Source: Anaerolinea sp. (GTDB lineage: Bacteria > Chloroflexota > Anaerolineae > Anaerolineales > Villigracilaceae). Taken from it: a stretch of 35,792 nucleotides of DNA. Numbering within the stretch: position 1 is the stretch's first letter; every line of letters begins with the position of its first letter. Below are positions 1-8,059 of this stretch, in pieces. The notes under the pieces are model-generated. The model was not told the origin of the DNA and made no database searches. It worked only from the letters and a program-made list of their open reading frames with translations. The stretch lies in the NCBI GenBank assembly GCA_020047815.1, contig JAIFNG010000015.1:66048-101839 (forward strand), written 5' to 3'. Position numbers and translations under genes: made by a program.

Positions 1-2
1 TA

Positions 3-182
3 AGCGACCAAAAACTTGTACCTCCACCCTTGCTGGCAACTTACAAAGTTCCCCCCTTCCCAACCGCAGGCGTACCAACCGAAGCAGAATGGAATGACGC
101 CCTGGCATGGGCAAAAGAAAAAGGAATGCTGACAGTGAATGTAGCTTATGCAGATTCGATAAATGCCTCACTACTGCCATAA
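3..182 (+). CDS. ABC transporter substrate-binding protein, C-terminal fragment (NitT/TauT, SsuA/THI5-like)
   Basis: This is the 3' end of a gene that begins before the window; only the last 59 codons are present, ending in TAA. The frame is open from the window edge and reads through a Pro-rich segment (VPPFPTAGVPTEAEW), then ALAWAKEKGM and a YADSIN...LLP ending. These resemble the C-terminal tail of periplasmic binding proteins of the SsuA/THI5 (NMT1-like) family, which bind sulfonates, pyrimidine precursors or similar small molecules. The next two genes encode the matching ATPase and permease, so this completes an importer. The substrate cannot be told from this fragment. Confidence 0.75.
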   Translation, partial: SDQKLVPPPLLATYKVPPFPTAGVPTEAEWNDALAWAKEKGMLTVNVAYADSINASLLP

Positions 183-208
183 CTTTTTAGCGTTCCCGTT
201 ATAATCTG

Positions 209-242
209 GTTACAGTCACCTCTGAGGTGGCTGTAACTTTTT
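209..242 (+). terminator. Terminator-like hairpin between binding protein and ATPase genes
   Basis: A 14-base arm (209-222) pairs with 224-237 with one G.U-type mismatch, and five T residues follow (238-242). This is a canonical intrinsic terminator shape. It lies inside an apparent operon, 27 bases after the binding-protein stop and 9 bases before the ATPase start. It may reduce ATPase/permease expression relative to the binding protein, or stabilise the upstream mRNA 3' end. A TATAAT sequence at 200-205 lies just upstream, without a recognisable -35. Confidence 0.65.
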
Positions 243-250
243 GACTGAAC

Positions 251-1039
251 ATGATCAATATTAACTCTCTGACATTTGGCTACCCGCAAACCACACCCAT
301 ATTCCAGAATTTCAACTGGACGGTTCAACGCGGAGAAACATGGGCAATACTCGGCTCTTCAGGCTGTGGGAAAACCACTTTGCTCTATCTGCTGGCAGGG
401 CTACGTCTGCCGGCCAAAGGTGTCATCGAAATAGACGGAGAACGGCTGACACGCCCCCGTCCTCGAAGTGGATTGATCTTGCAGGATTATGGTTTGCTGC
501 CCTGGGCAACAGTCCGTGAGAATGCCGGACTGGGCCTTGAGGTTCGAAATTTTTACGGGCAAGACGGAAAACACACACCAAAGAATTTTCAACCTGAAAA
601 CAATGTCGAATATTGGCTGAACGAACTTGGGCTACACGAAATCGCCGATAAATTTCCTGCTCAAATTTCAGGCGGACAACGTCAACGGACTGCAATTGCG
701 CGCACACTAGCACTATCCCCGGATCTACTTTTAATGGATGAGCCGTTTTCCTCCCTTGACGCCATCACCCGCGAAGACTTGCAAAAACTTACCTTGTCTC
801 TGGTAAAGGAGCAAAACCTAACCCTGGTAATCGTTACTCATGCCATCGATGAAGCCATTTCAATGGGAAGCAAAATCCTGCTGCTTGATTCACCACAGCG
901 CATTTTTGAGAACCCGCAGGTTGGACAGGCGAACCATCGCAGCAGTCAAGAATACCACCGCCTGTCCAATTTATTATGGGAGGAGATGCGCCATGATCCC
1001 TCGCCCACACCCGCAGGAAGAGAGGAATCCACACCGTGA
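251..1039 (+). CDS. ABC transporter ATP-binding protein (SsuB/TauB family)
   Basis: The 262-residue protein is the ATPase that powers a NitT/TauT-type importer at the inner face of the membrane. It has a Walker A motif GSSGCGKT (about residues 35-42), a Q-loop glutamine near 78, the signature SGGQRQR (140-146), Walker B LLLMDEP (159-165) and the switch histidine in VTHAIDEA (197). All catalytic parts are intact. The length is usual for the family. No Shine-Dalgarno sequence is visible before the ATG, which follows a hairpin directly. The gene overlaps the permease by 4 bp (GTGA), which suggests translational coupling. The substrate is unknown; members transport sulfonates, nitrate, taurine or hydroxymethylpyrimidine. 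Confidence 0.9.
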   Translation: MININSLTFGYPQTTPIFQNFNWTVQRGETWAILGSSGCGKTTLLYLLAGLRLPAKGVIEIDGERLTRPRPRSGLILQDYGLLPWATVRENAGLGLEVRNFYGQDGKHTPKNFQPENNVEYWLNELGLHEIADKFPAQISGGQRQRTAIARTLALSPDLLLMDEPFSSLDAITREDLQKLTLSLVKEQNLTLVIVTHAIDEAISMGSKILLLDSPQRIFENPQVGQANHRSSQEYHRLSNLLWEEMRHDPSPTPAGREESTP

Positions 1040-1776
1040 AACAACGCGATATTTTTTTTTCTGCCTTAGGGATCGGCGTTGTATGGCAAATTACTGCCAT
1101 GTTGGTCAATCGCCCCATTTTGCCCGCACCGTGGGATGTTTTCACTGTCTTGATCGAAGAATTGAAAACCGGACTTTTAACACATTTCTTTTATAGTTTA
1201 TGGCGTGTCACAGCTGGAATGTTTTTGTCGGTCCTGGTGGCTGCTCCGGTGGGTCTGGCAATTGGCGGGTCCCAACGGCTTGACAGGATCTTCTCCCCAA
1301 TAATCTATTTGTTATACCCAATTCCAAAAGTGGTATTCGTGCCCGTGGTTTTATTATTTCTGGGAATTGGAGACATTGCCAAAATCACTCTTATCTTCCT
1401 AATACTATTTTTTCAGATCGTTGTGCTGGTGCGTGATCAAGCGGCTGGACTTCCCCCAAAGCTGATCCAAAGTTTGCAGAGCCTTGGCGCAGGCCGCAGA
1501 GCGTTATTTCGCTTTATCTATTATCCAGCCAGCCTGCCCGCCATCCTAACCGCGCTACGTCAATCCATTGGGACAGCGGTAGCAGTGCTTTACATCACCG
1601 AGTTATTTGCCACCAAATATGGTCTTGGGTATTATATTTATTACAATGGCAGCACCTTATTTAATTACCCCGCCATGTATGCGGGCGTCATTGCCATGAG
1701 CCTGCTCGGACTTGGCATGTATTATGTCGTGGATTGGGCGGAAAGGCGGTTATGCAAGTGGAAGTTTGTTTCTTGA
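1036..1776 (+). CDS. ABC transporter permease (BPD_transp_1, SsuC/TauC family)
   Basis: The 246-residue integral membrane protein starts with GTG, which overlaps the ATPase stop. A GAGGA Shine-Dalgarno lies just upstream inside the ATPase gene. About six hydrophobic segments are visible. The cytoplasmic EAA-type coupling loop lies near residues 150-165 (SLGAGRRALFRFIYYPASLP), where the ATPase docks. Such permeases form a homodimer carrying the substrate delivered by the binding protein encoded at the window start. The gene converges with menA 52 bp later; no clear terminator hairpin is seen in that gap. Confidence 0.9.
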   Translation: MKQRDIFFSALGIGVVWQITAMLVNRPILPAPWDVFTVLIEELKTGLLTHFFYSLWRVTAGMFLSVLVAAPVGLAIGGSQRLDRIFSPIIYLLYPIPKVVFVPVVLLFLGIGDIAKITLIFLILFFQIVVLVRDQAAGLPPKLIQSLQSLGAGRRALFRFIYYPASLPAILTALRQSIGTAVAVLYITELFATKYGLGYYIYYNGSTLFNYPAMYAGVIAMSLLGLGMYYVVDWAERRLCKWKFVS

Positions 1777-1828
1777 GCCCAAGGAAGCAATCCCAAGTAA
1801 TACACTACCTTCTGCGATGAAACCCATT

Positions 1829-2734
1829 TTAGAACAGCATAAATCGTTCAAGCAACATCCCCACCCAAAATAAAAGGCTAAAAATAAATGCCGCCTGTCC
1901 CGTCCATGCCAGCGCGATATTAAGCGGGCGTCCCTTTTGCGTAAAAACCGTGTGTGCAGCACGCAATGCGACCGGCAACGATCCCCATGCGAGCAAAGAA
2001 AACCATGAAATAATCCCCATCCATGCGGCAAATGGCAGAGCAAGATAAGCAAATACCAGGCACAGCAGATATTCAATTTTTGTAAAGCTCTCACCAAAGA
2101 TCACCGCCAGGGTATGCTTCCGCCCTTTGCGGTCATTTTCAATGTCACGCAAATTATTGACTACCAAAATGGCAGTAATGATCAAACCTGGCGGAATCGT
2201 CATCCACCATGCTGTGATGGAAACGAAGCCCGCCTGCACATAATAGGTCCCTGCAACTGCGGCAAGTCCAAAAAAGATAAAGACAAAAATATCGCCCAAT
2301 CCATAATAACCAAGCGGAAATGGTCCACCCGTATAGGCAATAGCGGAAATGATCGCCGCGATCCCGATCAGGATGATCGGGATGCCGCCCAGCCATGCCA
2401 GATACAATCCGAGCAAGGCCGAGAGAGAGAAGACAACCACCATACCTAATTTGACCTGCAAAGAGGTGAGCATACCTGCCTGCGTCACCCGCGTGGGACC
2501 AAGTCTATCAGGCGTATCGGTGCCGCGCTCAAAATCGAACACATCATTTGCAAGATTGCTGCCGATCTGTAATAGCAGGGCGGCAAGTAAACATGCCAGA
2601 GCCGCATCGAAACGAAAATATCCATCACGCCACGCGAGCGCAGTTCCCATCACCACGCCAGATGCAGCAGCGGGCAGGGTCCGTGGACGGATCGCCAAAG
2701 TCCAAGCCTGTAAGGTCCGTTTGATCAAAGCCAT
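1829..2734 (-). CDS. menA: 1,4-dihydroxy-2-naphthoate polyprenyltransferase
   Basis: MenA attaches a polyprenyl chain to 1,4-dihydroxy-2-naphthoate to give demethylmenaquinone, in the membrane. The 301-residue protein has about eight to nine hydrophobic segments. It carries the two Asp-rich prenyl-diphosphate sites of the UbiA superfamily: NDVFDFERGTD (about 63-73) and NNLRDIENDRKGRKHT (about 193-208), the latter typical of MenA. The ATG has a GGAG site five bases upstream. The gene is divergent from menG, which performs the next step, so the pair makes menaquinone from naphthoate. No other men genes are in the window. Confidence 0.93.
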   Translation of the reverse strand: MALIKRTLQAWTLAIRPRTLPAAASGVVMGTALAWRDGYFRFDAALACLLAALLLQIGSNLANDVFDFERGTDTPDRLGPTRVTQAGMLTSLQVKLGMVVVFSLSALLGLYLAWLGGIPIILIGIAAIISAIAYTGGPFPLGYYGLGDIFVFIFFGLAAVAGTYYVQAGFVSITAWWMTIPPGLIITAILVVNNLRDIENDRKGRKHTLAVIFGESFTKIEYLLCLVFAYLALPFAAWMGIISWFSLLAWGSLPVALRAAHTVFTQKGRPLNIALAWTGQAAFIFSLLFWVGMLLERFMLF

Positions 2735-2847
2735 TACTCCACATTAAATAAAATTCGTCGCAGTATAACTTATAATTGTTTGAATTACCCCCCCACCAAC
2801 CATCCTCCAAAGTATTTTTTTGGATGATTAGAATATCAGGATAACCC
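2735..2847. promoter_or_regulatory. Divergent menA/menG promoter region
   Basis: This 113-base AT-rich spacer separates two divergently transcribed genes of the same pathway. A TATAAT at 2771-2776 points toward menG and a TATACT (complement of 2762-2767) points toward menA. Neither has a convincing -35. Both genes have Shine-Dalgarno sequences (GGAG for menA, AGGA for menG). The assignment as a shared promoter rests mainly on the gene arrangement. Confidence 0.45.
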
Positions 2848-3540
2848 ATGACGCAACTTACAGGACAGGAACGCGCAACATACGTTCAAAACATGTTCAC
2901 GCAGATCGCAAAACGCTACGATTTTATGAATAGATTAATGACCGGATTTCAGGACGTGCGTTGGCGAAGACAGGTCATTAGGCTTGCCAGGTTGACAAAC
3001 GATACCTTGTTACTCGACCTGGGAACTGGCACCGGCGATCTGGCTCGGGAGGCGCTTTCTCAATTTCCCCAAGTCCAGGTGACCGCAGCAGATTTTACTC
3101 TCGAAATGATGCGCGTGGGACAAAAGGCAGGTCCTCTCAATTTCTCCAGCGCAGACGCTCTCAACTTGCCATTCAACAACTCATCCTTTGATGCCGTCAT
3201 CTCCGGCTTTTTGATGCGCAATGTGGTCGATCTGCAAAAGGGAATCGATGAACAGTTCCGTGTACTAAAAAATGGAGGACGGGTCGTCATCCTTGACACC
3301 ACCCGCCCGAAGAAAAATATCCTCTCGCCGTTCATTTGGATCCACATGCATTTCATCATTCCCACCCTTGGCGGATTGTTGACTGGTGTAAAGGAAGCAT
3401 ACCGTTACCTGCCAGACACCACTGAGGGATTTGTCACCGCTGAAGAATTATCTGTGCAAATGGAAAAAGCAGGCTTTAAAAATGTTAATTTCCAACGCCT
3501 GATGTTTGGAACCATCGCAATTCATTGGGGAGAAAAATAA
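2848..3540 (+). CDS. menG: Demethylmenaquinone methyltransferase
   Basis: The 230-residue class I SAM-dependent methyltransferase of the UbiE/MenG family methylates demethylmenaquinone as the last step of menaquinone synthesis. Family hallmarks are the N-terminal MFTQIAKRYDFMNRLMT block (about 16-32), SAM motif I LLDLGTGTGDL (about 55-65), and a later FLMRNVVDLQKG segment matching the family's conserved region after the acidic loop. UbiE also acts on ubiquinone in proteobacteria. The presence of menA and the lack of ubi genes favour MenG. An AGGA site precedes the ATG. Confidence 0.93.
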   Translation: MTQLTGQERATYVQNMFTQIAKRYDFMNRLMTGFQDVRWRRQVIRLARLTNDTLLLDLGTGTGDLAREALSQFPQVQVTAADFTLEMMRVGQKAGPLNFSSADALNLPFNNSSFDAVISGFLMRNVVDLQKGIDEQFRVLKNGGRVVILDTTRPKKNILSPFIWIHMHFIIPTLGGLLTGVKEAYRYLPDTTEGFVTAEELSVQMEKAGFKNVNFQRLMFGTIAIHWGEK

Positions 3541-3550
3541 AAAAAGATAC

Positions 3551-3592
3551 AAAAAAAGGACCATACAAGATAATCCCTTTTGTGATCCTTTA
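3551..3592 (-). terminator. Intrinsic terminator between menG and the MFS gene
   Basis: AAAGGA (from 3555) pairs with TCCTTT (to 3592), with an interrupted inner pairing of CAA/TTG. On the minus strand the stem is followed by a run of seven T, so it best serves the MFS gene that ends 13 bases upstream of it. It may also stop the converging menG transcript. Confidence 0.6.
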
Positions 3593-3604
3593 TTGGCGGA
3601 GCCA

Positions 3605-4837
3605 CTATTCTGTTTTTGCGGCTTGAAACTGCTCTCTTGAGCCAAGCCGAAGGTGGAGGAAGTAAAACGCCAAAATGGCGATGACACACAGCAGACCGCT
3701 AATATACCAGACATAATTGGGGTTGTAGTTGTCAAAAACCAGTCCTGCCGCCCAGGGACCGACCATGGATGGCACAGCCCAGGAAAAACCGAAGATCGCC
3801 ATGTAGCGGGCGCGTTTATCCTCTGGGGCAAAGGCTGCAGCAAGGGAGTTGCTCGTCGGCATCCCGACCATCTCTCCGATGGTAATAATGACCATTGCCA
3901 CAATAAAGAGCGGGATGGTCGCCACAAATCCATACATGGTAAAACCGATCATGTAGAAAAATGTCGCTGTTGCCATCATTAAAAAGGGAGGATAACGTTT
4001 GATGAAATGAGACACGGAAAATTGAAAAAGAACAACCGTCACAGCGCTGGAAGACATGATTAGACCGTAAAATTGCGGATCCACCTGATGTACGTCTCGT
4101 AAAAAAACAGACAGCGAGCTATACATTTGCTGGTAAACCAGGATCATCAGGATGGATGCAAAAATAAACGCCATAAACGGACGATCTCCAATGCCTTGTC
4201 CATACCCGCGCAGAGTTTTCCCAAAAGTTTCGGTTTCTGTTTTCTCCCTGGGCTGGGGTTTGGTTTCGGGAAGCAGGCGAAAGACCAGGAGCGCCGTGAT
4301 AACGCTGATAACCGCATCGCTCAAGAAAAGGTACAGGTAATTAAACGAAGCGAGAAAACCGCCGATCGTGGGGCCGATGATCCATGCAAAGTTGGCAACA
4401 ACGCGCAAGATGCCAAATCCCTCAGAACGCTTTTCAGGGGGCAGGAGGTCGGCAACCATCGCCTGGTGTGCGGGGTGTGAGGCACTTCCCATCAATCCGA
4501 CAAAAACGGATAGACCGTAAAACAGATAGAATTCATTCACAAAGCCAAGTGTAAGTCCACTCAGAGCACTGACCACCAAGCCGAACAAAATGATGCCGCG
4601 CCGCCCATAGCGGTCAGCCAGCGCACCGCCGATCGTACTGCCGACAAGCCCAGCCATTGAGTTTGTGGCAAGGATAATCCCTGCCTGCGTCATGCCAACA
4701 TCAAATTTTTGGGTAACATACAAGGCAAAAAACGGAAATAAAAGGGTGTTTCCGATGACATCAATAAATTGTGTACCCACCACCACCCAAAATGTACGCG
4801 GAAAGTCATGGTAGGTCTTCTGTAATTTTTTTAACAT
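3605..4837 (-). CDS. MFS transporter (probable drug/metabolite exporter)
   Basis: The 410-residue protein has about 12 hydrophobic segments and the MFS motif A between helices 2 and 3 (GGALADRYGRRG, about residues 75-86). Length and motif fit the DHA1 (12-TMS) group of proton-driven exporters, but the substrate cannot be read from the sequence. The ATG has a GGAG site five bases upstream. The gene lies 95 bp downstream of an ABC exporter operon on the same strand, with a terminator between them, so it is probably transcribed separately. Confidence 0.85.
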   Translation of the reverse strand: MLKKLQKTYHDFPRTFWVVVGTQFIDVIGNTLLFPFFALYVTQKFDVGMTQAGIILATNSMAGLVGSTIGGALADRYGRRGIILFGLVVSALSGLTLGFVNEFYLFYGLSVFVGLMGSASHPAHQAMVADLLPPEKRSEGFGILRVVANFAWIIGPTIGGFLASFNYLYLFLSDAVISVITALLVFRLLPETKPQPREKTETETFGKTLRGYGQGIGDRPFMAFIFASILMILVYQQMYSSLSVFLRDVHQVDPQFYGLIMSSSAVTVVLFQFSVSHFIKRYPPFLMMATATFFYMIGFTMYGFVATIPLFIVAMVIITIGEMVGMPTSNSLAAAFAPEDKRARYMAIFGFSWAVPSMVGPWAAGLVFDNYNPNYVWYISGLLCVIAILAFYFLHLRLGSREQFQAAKTE

Positions 4838-4866
4838 TCATCTCCAAATGAAGGTGTAATTATTCC

Positions 4867-4911
4867 AAAAAGCCCTGAAGGTTTTATGCGGCGTCGTAAA
4901 AAACCTCAGGC
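4867..4911 (-). terminator. Terminator after the ABC exporter operon
   Basis: An inverted repeat (4874-4885 with 4898-4909; CCTGAAGGTTTT against AAAAACCTCAGG, one mismatch) is followed on the minus strand by GGGCTTTTTGG. It lies between the stop of the double-FtsX permease and the start of the MFS gene. Confidence 0.55.
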
Positions 4912-4932
4912 GCCCGACGTATCAGGCTATAC

Positions 4933-7341
4933 CTACTCATACGCCAAAACTTCACGGACGGTCAACCGGGATGCTGTGCGGGCAGGAATAAAACTTGCCA
5001 GGATGCTCAACAGGACAACCACAACCAGCCAAAGCCACATCCCAGGTAGTGAATATGAGTAAGTCAAAGGGACACCCATAACTGCCTGCCCAAGCGCCTG
5101 ATTGAGTCCCTGACTGGTGGGAATTGCAAGGATCGCGCCCATCACCCAGCTCATCAACCCGATGACGATCCCCTCACGGATAAAGACCATGGCAACACCC
5201 CGATTTGAGGCACCAATGGCCCGCAAAACACCGATCTCGCGCGTTCGCTCCAATACATTTATACTCATTGTACCCATCAGTCCCAAACCACCAACCAAAG
5301 CAAGCAGAATCGCCATGACCAGCAAAAGAGCAACAATTGCATCGAATGACGCCTCGGCATCACGGCGTTCCATATTAATGGTGGTCAGCATGCTAACCCT
5401 TATACCAACGCTCTCGAAGTGTGCCTCCAGCATACTGGTCGCGGCATCAACAGAGACTGGATCATGATCTCGTGTGGAGATCATCAAGGCATCCGCTTCG
5501 CCGATGCGATTCGTGATCCGGGTCATATAATCGTAATTTGCATAAACGACAGGCAGGAAAGCCATGCCGATATACGTACCGACAATTTTGAAGGTGTATT
5601 CTTTTCCGTTAACCTTCAGGACGATATTGCCGCCAAGTTCAAGTTCCGGTTCATCCTGTAAAAACGCAGAAGGAACGACTACAGCATTATCATCACCCTC
5701 GGCGAGCCATCTTCCCTCCGCAATAGTCGGGGAAACGATCAGACTATCGGGCTTAACCGTCGGCGCAAACATGTAGATCATACCGCTCTCACTGTCGTCG
5801 CTTCGGACAAGGCGCGTGGGCAGCTGGATCCAGACATCTGTCTTCTCCACACCTGGAACACTCAACGCCTCGCGATTGAGTCTCTCGGCACGATAGGCAC
5901 GATCGAGGGTCAACATCGTATCACAGTTGAACCACTTGATCATATCCTCGACGGTGCTTGATAACGAAGCCCGAACATTAAAGACACTGATAAAAGTGGC
6001 GGAGCCCAATGTCAATGTGATCAACGTCAGTGTCAACCTGCCCTTGTTGCGAAAGGTATTTCTCACAGACAACAATAGAGAGCGCAGCGAGAGATCCCGA
6101 GTGAACCACAAATTGGAACCAGAGAGAATTTGGTCAATCCAGTTTTTCCCGAAGCGCCCCTTACTAATGGAATAAATACTCATTGCTTCTGCTGCACTGA
6201 TCCGGAGGCTGGAAATGAAAGGGATGAGGGAAGCCAGTACGGGAAGGATCAAACCAATGACGACCTGAATCTTTATCGTTAGCGGCGGCACTTCGGTTGA
6301 GTATATTTCAAAGTTAAAAAATACCGCCAGGGCACTGCTTAATTCACGCGCGCCAGCCATCCCAAGCGGGATGGCGATCAATAAAGCCAGTACCCCATAG
6401 GCCAACACCATGACCAGGTACATACCAAGAATTTGGAATGTGCTCCCACCCACCGCTTTCATCACGCCGATCTGTCGTTTTTGCTGGGTAAGCAGAGCAG
6501 ACACTGTATTGACCACGAGGAAAATACTCAAGAAAAGCGACAACACACCCAGTAAACCCATCAACAACAGGATGCCTTGCAGGACATCATTCATGGGAAG
6601 TTGTCCCGGCTCTGCGATCATGCTTAATGGAATTGTGTAGCCCGACTTTTCAGCCTTATCTTTCACATGGTTCACCACCTGCTGCGCCCAGTCCTTATCC
6701 TGTGCGTGGGTAGCCAGCACATGCAGTTCATTGAAGCCATAAGGCTCTCCAAACCACTCCAACGTGTCAAAGGTAATGTACCCATAGGGCGTGCCGTCAA
6801 TTTGAGCAGGAAGCTGTGCAGGATCATAGGCAGAACCCGCAATAAGAATTTTCCGCTCGGTATCATTGGGAAATCTAACCAACACGACATCGCCGACCTG
6901 CGCACCGATCACGGAAAGCGCCGCGCGTTCGATCAACATCTCGCGCTCGGGTGGAGGCCAGACTCCGCTCTGCGATGACACCTTGTTTACACGAATGTCA
7001 TCATAATCCGCAACGACAAAGACCGTAAGATTTTTCCACTCACCCAATTCGGTGCGCACACGAGCGGAGATCTGCCTGCGCGCATCGGCTTCCTGAACAT
7101 CCTTCATCGACCGGACAGACTCAAGAAATTCTTCGTCAAATAGTTCCGTTGTCCGCACCGTTCCGCTGGATGGATTAATGGCGGCGAAACTCTCTGCCAG
7201 CCCTTCCGACAGGATCGTACGCGCGCTAAGAATAATGCCCAGCGCGAAAAGCCCGACGGACATGGACAGCACGATCAACAGCGTGCGTGTCTTGTTCCCA
7301 AACAGGTCGTTGATAACCTTGTACCAGCGCGCCCTAAGCAT
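4933..7341 (-). CDS. ABC transporter permease with two FtsX domains (MacB/LolCE-like)
   Basis: The 802-residue membrane protein has the layout of a duplicated FtsX permease. A first TM helix near 20-45 is followed by an extracytoplasmic domain to about 245 and three TM helices at about 255-385. A second TM near 435-460 is followed by another extracytoplasmic domain to about 665 and three TMs to the C-terminus. FtsX-type loops are recognisable as QKRQIGVMKAVGGS and TREIGVLRAIGAS, one per half. Such proteins work as mechanotransmission or export permeases for peptides, lipids, lipoproteins or drugs. Its start overlaps the upstream ATPase gene by 8 bp and two ATPases precede it, so one polypeptide supplies both transmembrane halves. 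The substrate is unknown. Confidence 0.9.
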   Translation of the reverse strand: MLRARWYKVINDLFGNKTRTLLIVLSMSVGLFALGIILSARTILSEGLAESFAAINPSSGTVRTTELFDEEFLESVRSMKDVQEADARRQISARVRTELGEWKNLTVFVVADYDDIRVNKVSSQSGVWPPPEREMLIERAALSVIGAQVGDVVLVRFPNDTERKILIAGSAYDPAQLPAQIDGTPYGYITFDTLEWFGEPYGFNELHVLATHAQDKDWAQQVVNHVKDKAEKSGYTIPLSMIAEPGQLPMNDVLQGILLLMGLLGVLSLFLSIFLVVNTVSALLTQQKRQIGVMKAVGGSTFQILGMYLVMVLAYGVLALLIAIPLGMAGARELSSALAVFFNFEIYSTEVPPLTIKIQVVIGLILPVLASLIPFISSLRISAAEAMSIYSISKGRFGKNWIDQILSGSNLWFTRDLSLRSLLLSVRNTFRNKGRLTLTLITLTLGSATFISVFNVRASLSSTVEDMIKWFNCDTMLTLDRAYRAERLNREALSVPGVEKTDVWIQLPTRLVRSDDSESGMIYMFAPTVKPDSLIVSPTIAEGRWLAEGDDNAVVVPSAFLQDEPELELGGNIVLKVNGKEYTFKIVGTYIGMAFLPVVYANYDYMTRITNRIGEADALMISTRDHDPVSVDAATSMLEAHFESVGIRVSMLTTINMERRDAEASFDAIVALLLVMAILLALVGGLGLMGTMSINVLERTREIGVLRAIGASNRGVAMVFIREGIVIGLMSWVMGAILAIPTSQGLNQALGQAVMGVPLTYSYSLPGMWLWLVVVVLLSILASFIPARTASRLTVREVLAYE

Positions 7342-8059
7342 GAAGACTTTCCTTTATTTGCGCATCAGCAATTTCGCCATCAACCAATGTGGCCGTCCGC
7401 GAACCACGTTTCGCAATGTCCTTATCGTGTGTAACCATTAAAACCGTCCTGCCTTCCTGGACCAGTCCTTCAAATATCCCCATGACCGCTGCCGCGGTAG
7501 CCGAGTCCAGACTGCCGGTGGGTTCATCGGCAACCAGAATCGCCGGGTCATTCGCCATGGCACGAGCGATCGCCAGCCGCTGCTGCTGACCTCCTGACAA
7601 AGCCGAAGGTTGTTTTTTCGCATGATCGGCTATATCCACTTGTTCCAATAAATTAAATGCTCGTTTACGCTGCTCCCACACAGAATAACGCCGCGCAAAG
7701 TCCATCGGCAGCATCACGTTTTGCAGCACAGTCAGAGTCGGCAGGAGCTCGAATGATTGAAAGACAACGCCCATCGTTCCACCCCTTAATCTGGCTGCCT
7801 TTTCAGTACCAAACCGGTGCATGGGAGAACCGCTAACCCATACTTCTCCTGATGTCAGGCGGTCCAATCCGGTGATGATGTTGACCAGCGTAGTTTTGCC
7901 ACTGCCTGACTTTCCTGTCACGACCAGAAATTCACCTTGAAAGATCTGCAAGCTAACGCAATTCAATGCCATAACAGAACCAGCAAGGCTGTTGTAAACT
8001 TTCACGACTGAACGAAGTTCGATCAAAGGTGGTGATGGGTTATCGATTGACAAATTCAT
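7334..8059 (-). CDS. ABC transporter ATP-binding protein (MacB/LolD family), second of two
   Basis: The frame is open upstream to 8221. The ATG at 8059 is chosen because GGAGG lies seven bases before it, and because the residues upstream overlap the preceding gene and do not look like this family. The resulting protein has 241 residues, with Walker A GKSGSGKTT (about 49-57), signature LSGGQQQRLAIARAM, Walker B ILVADEPTGSLDS and switch histidine VTHDKD, all intact. It overlaps the upstream ATPase gene by 20 bp and the permease by 8 bp, so the three genes are translationally linked. It probably forms a heterodimer with the first ATPase on the fused permease. Confidence 0.9.
   Translation of the reverse strand: MNLSIDNPSPPLIELRSVVKVYNSLAGSVMALNCVSLQIFQGEFLVVTGKSGSGKTTLVNIITGLDRLTSGEVWVSGSPMHRFGTEKAARLRGGTMGVVFQSFELLPTLTVLQNVMLPMDFARRYSVWEQRKRAFNLLEQVDIADHAKKQPSALSGGQQQRLAIARAMANDPAILVADEPTGSLDSATAAAVMGIFEGLVQEGRTVLMVTHDKDIAKRGSRTATLVDGEIADAQIKESLHA

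Noticed and set aside
183..250. Riboswitch (for example TPP) upstream of the importer ATPase
   Set aside because: The spacer is only 68 bases and is filled by a simple hairpin; no riboswitch core motif is visible.
3448..3933. 161-codon minus-strand frame across the menG end and the MFS gene end
   Set aside because: It overlaps two real genes and a terminator, and its translation has no domain features.
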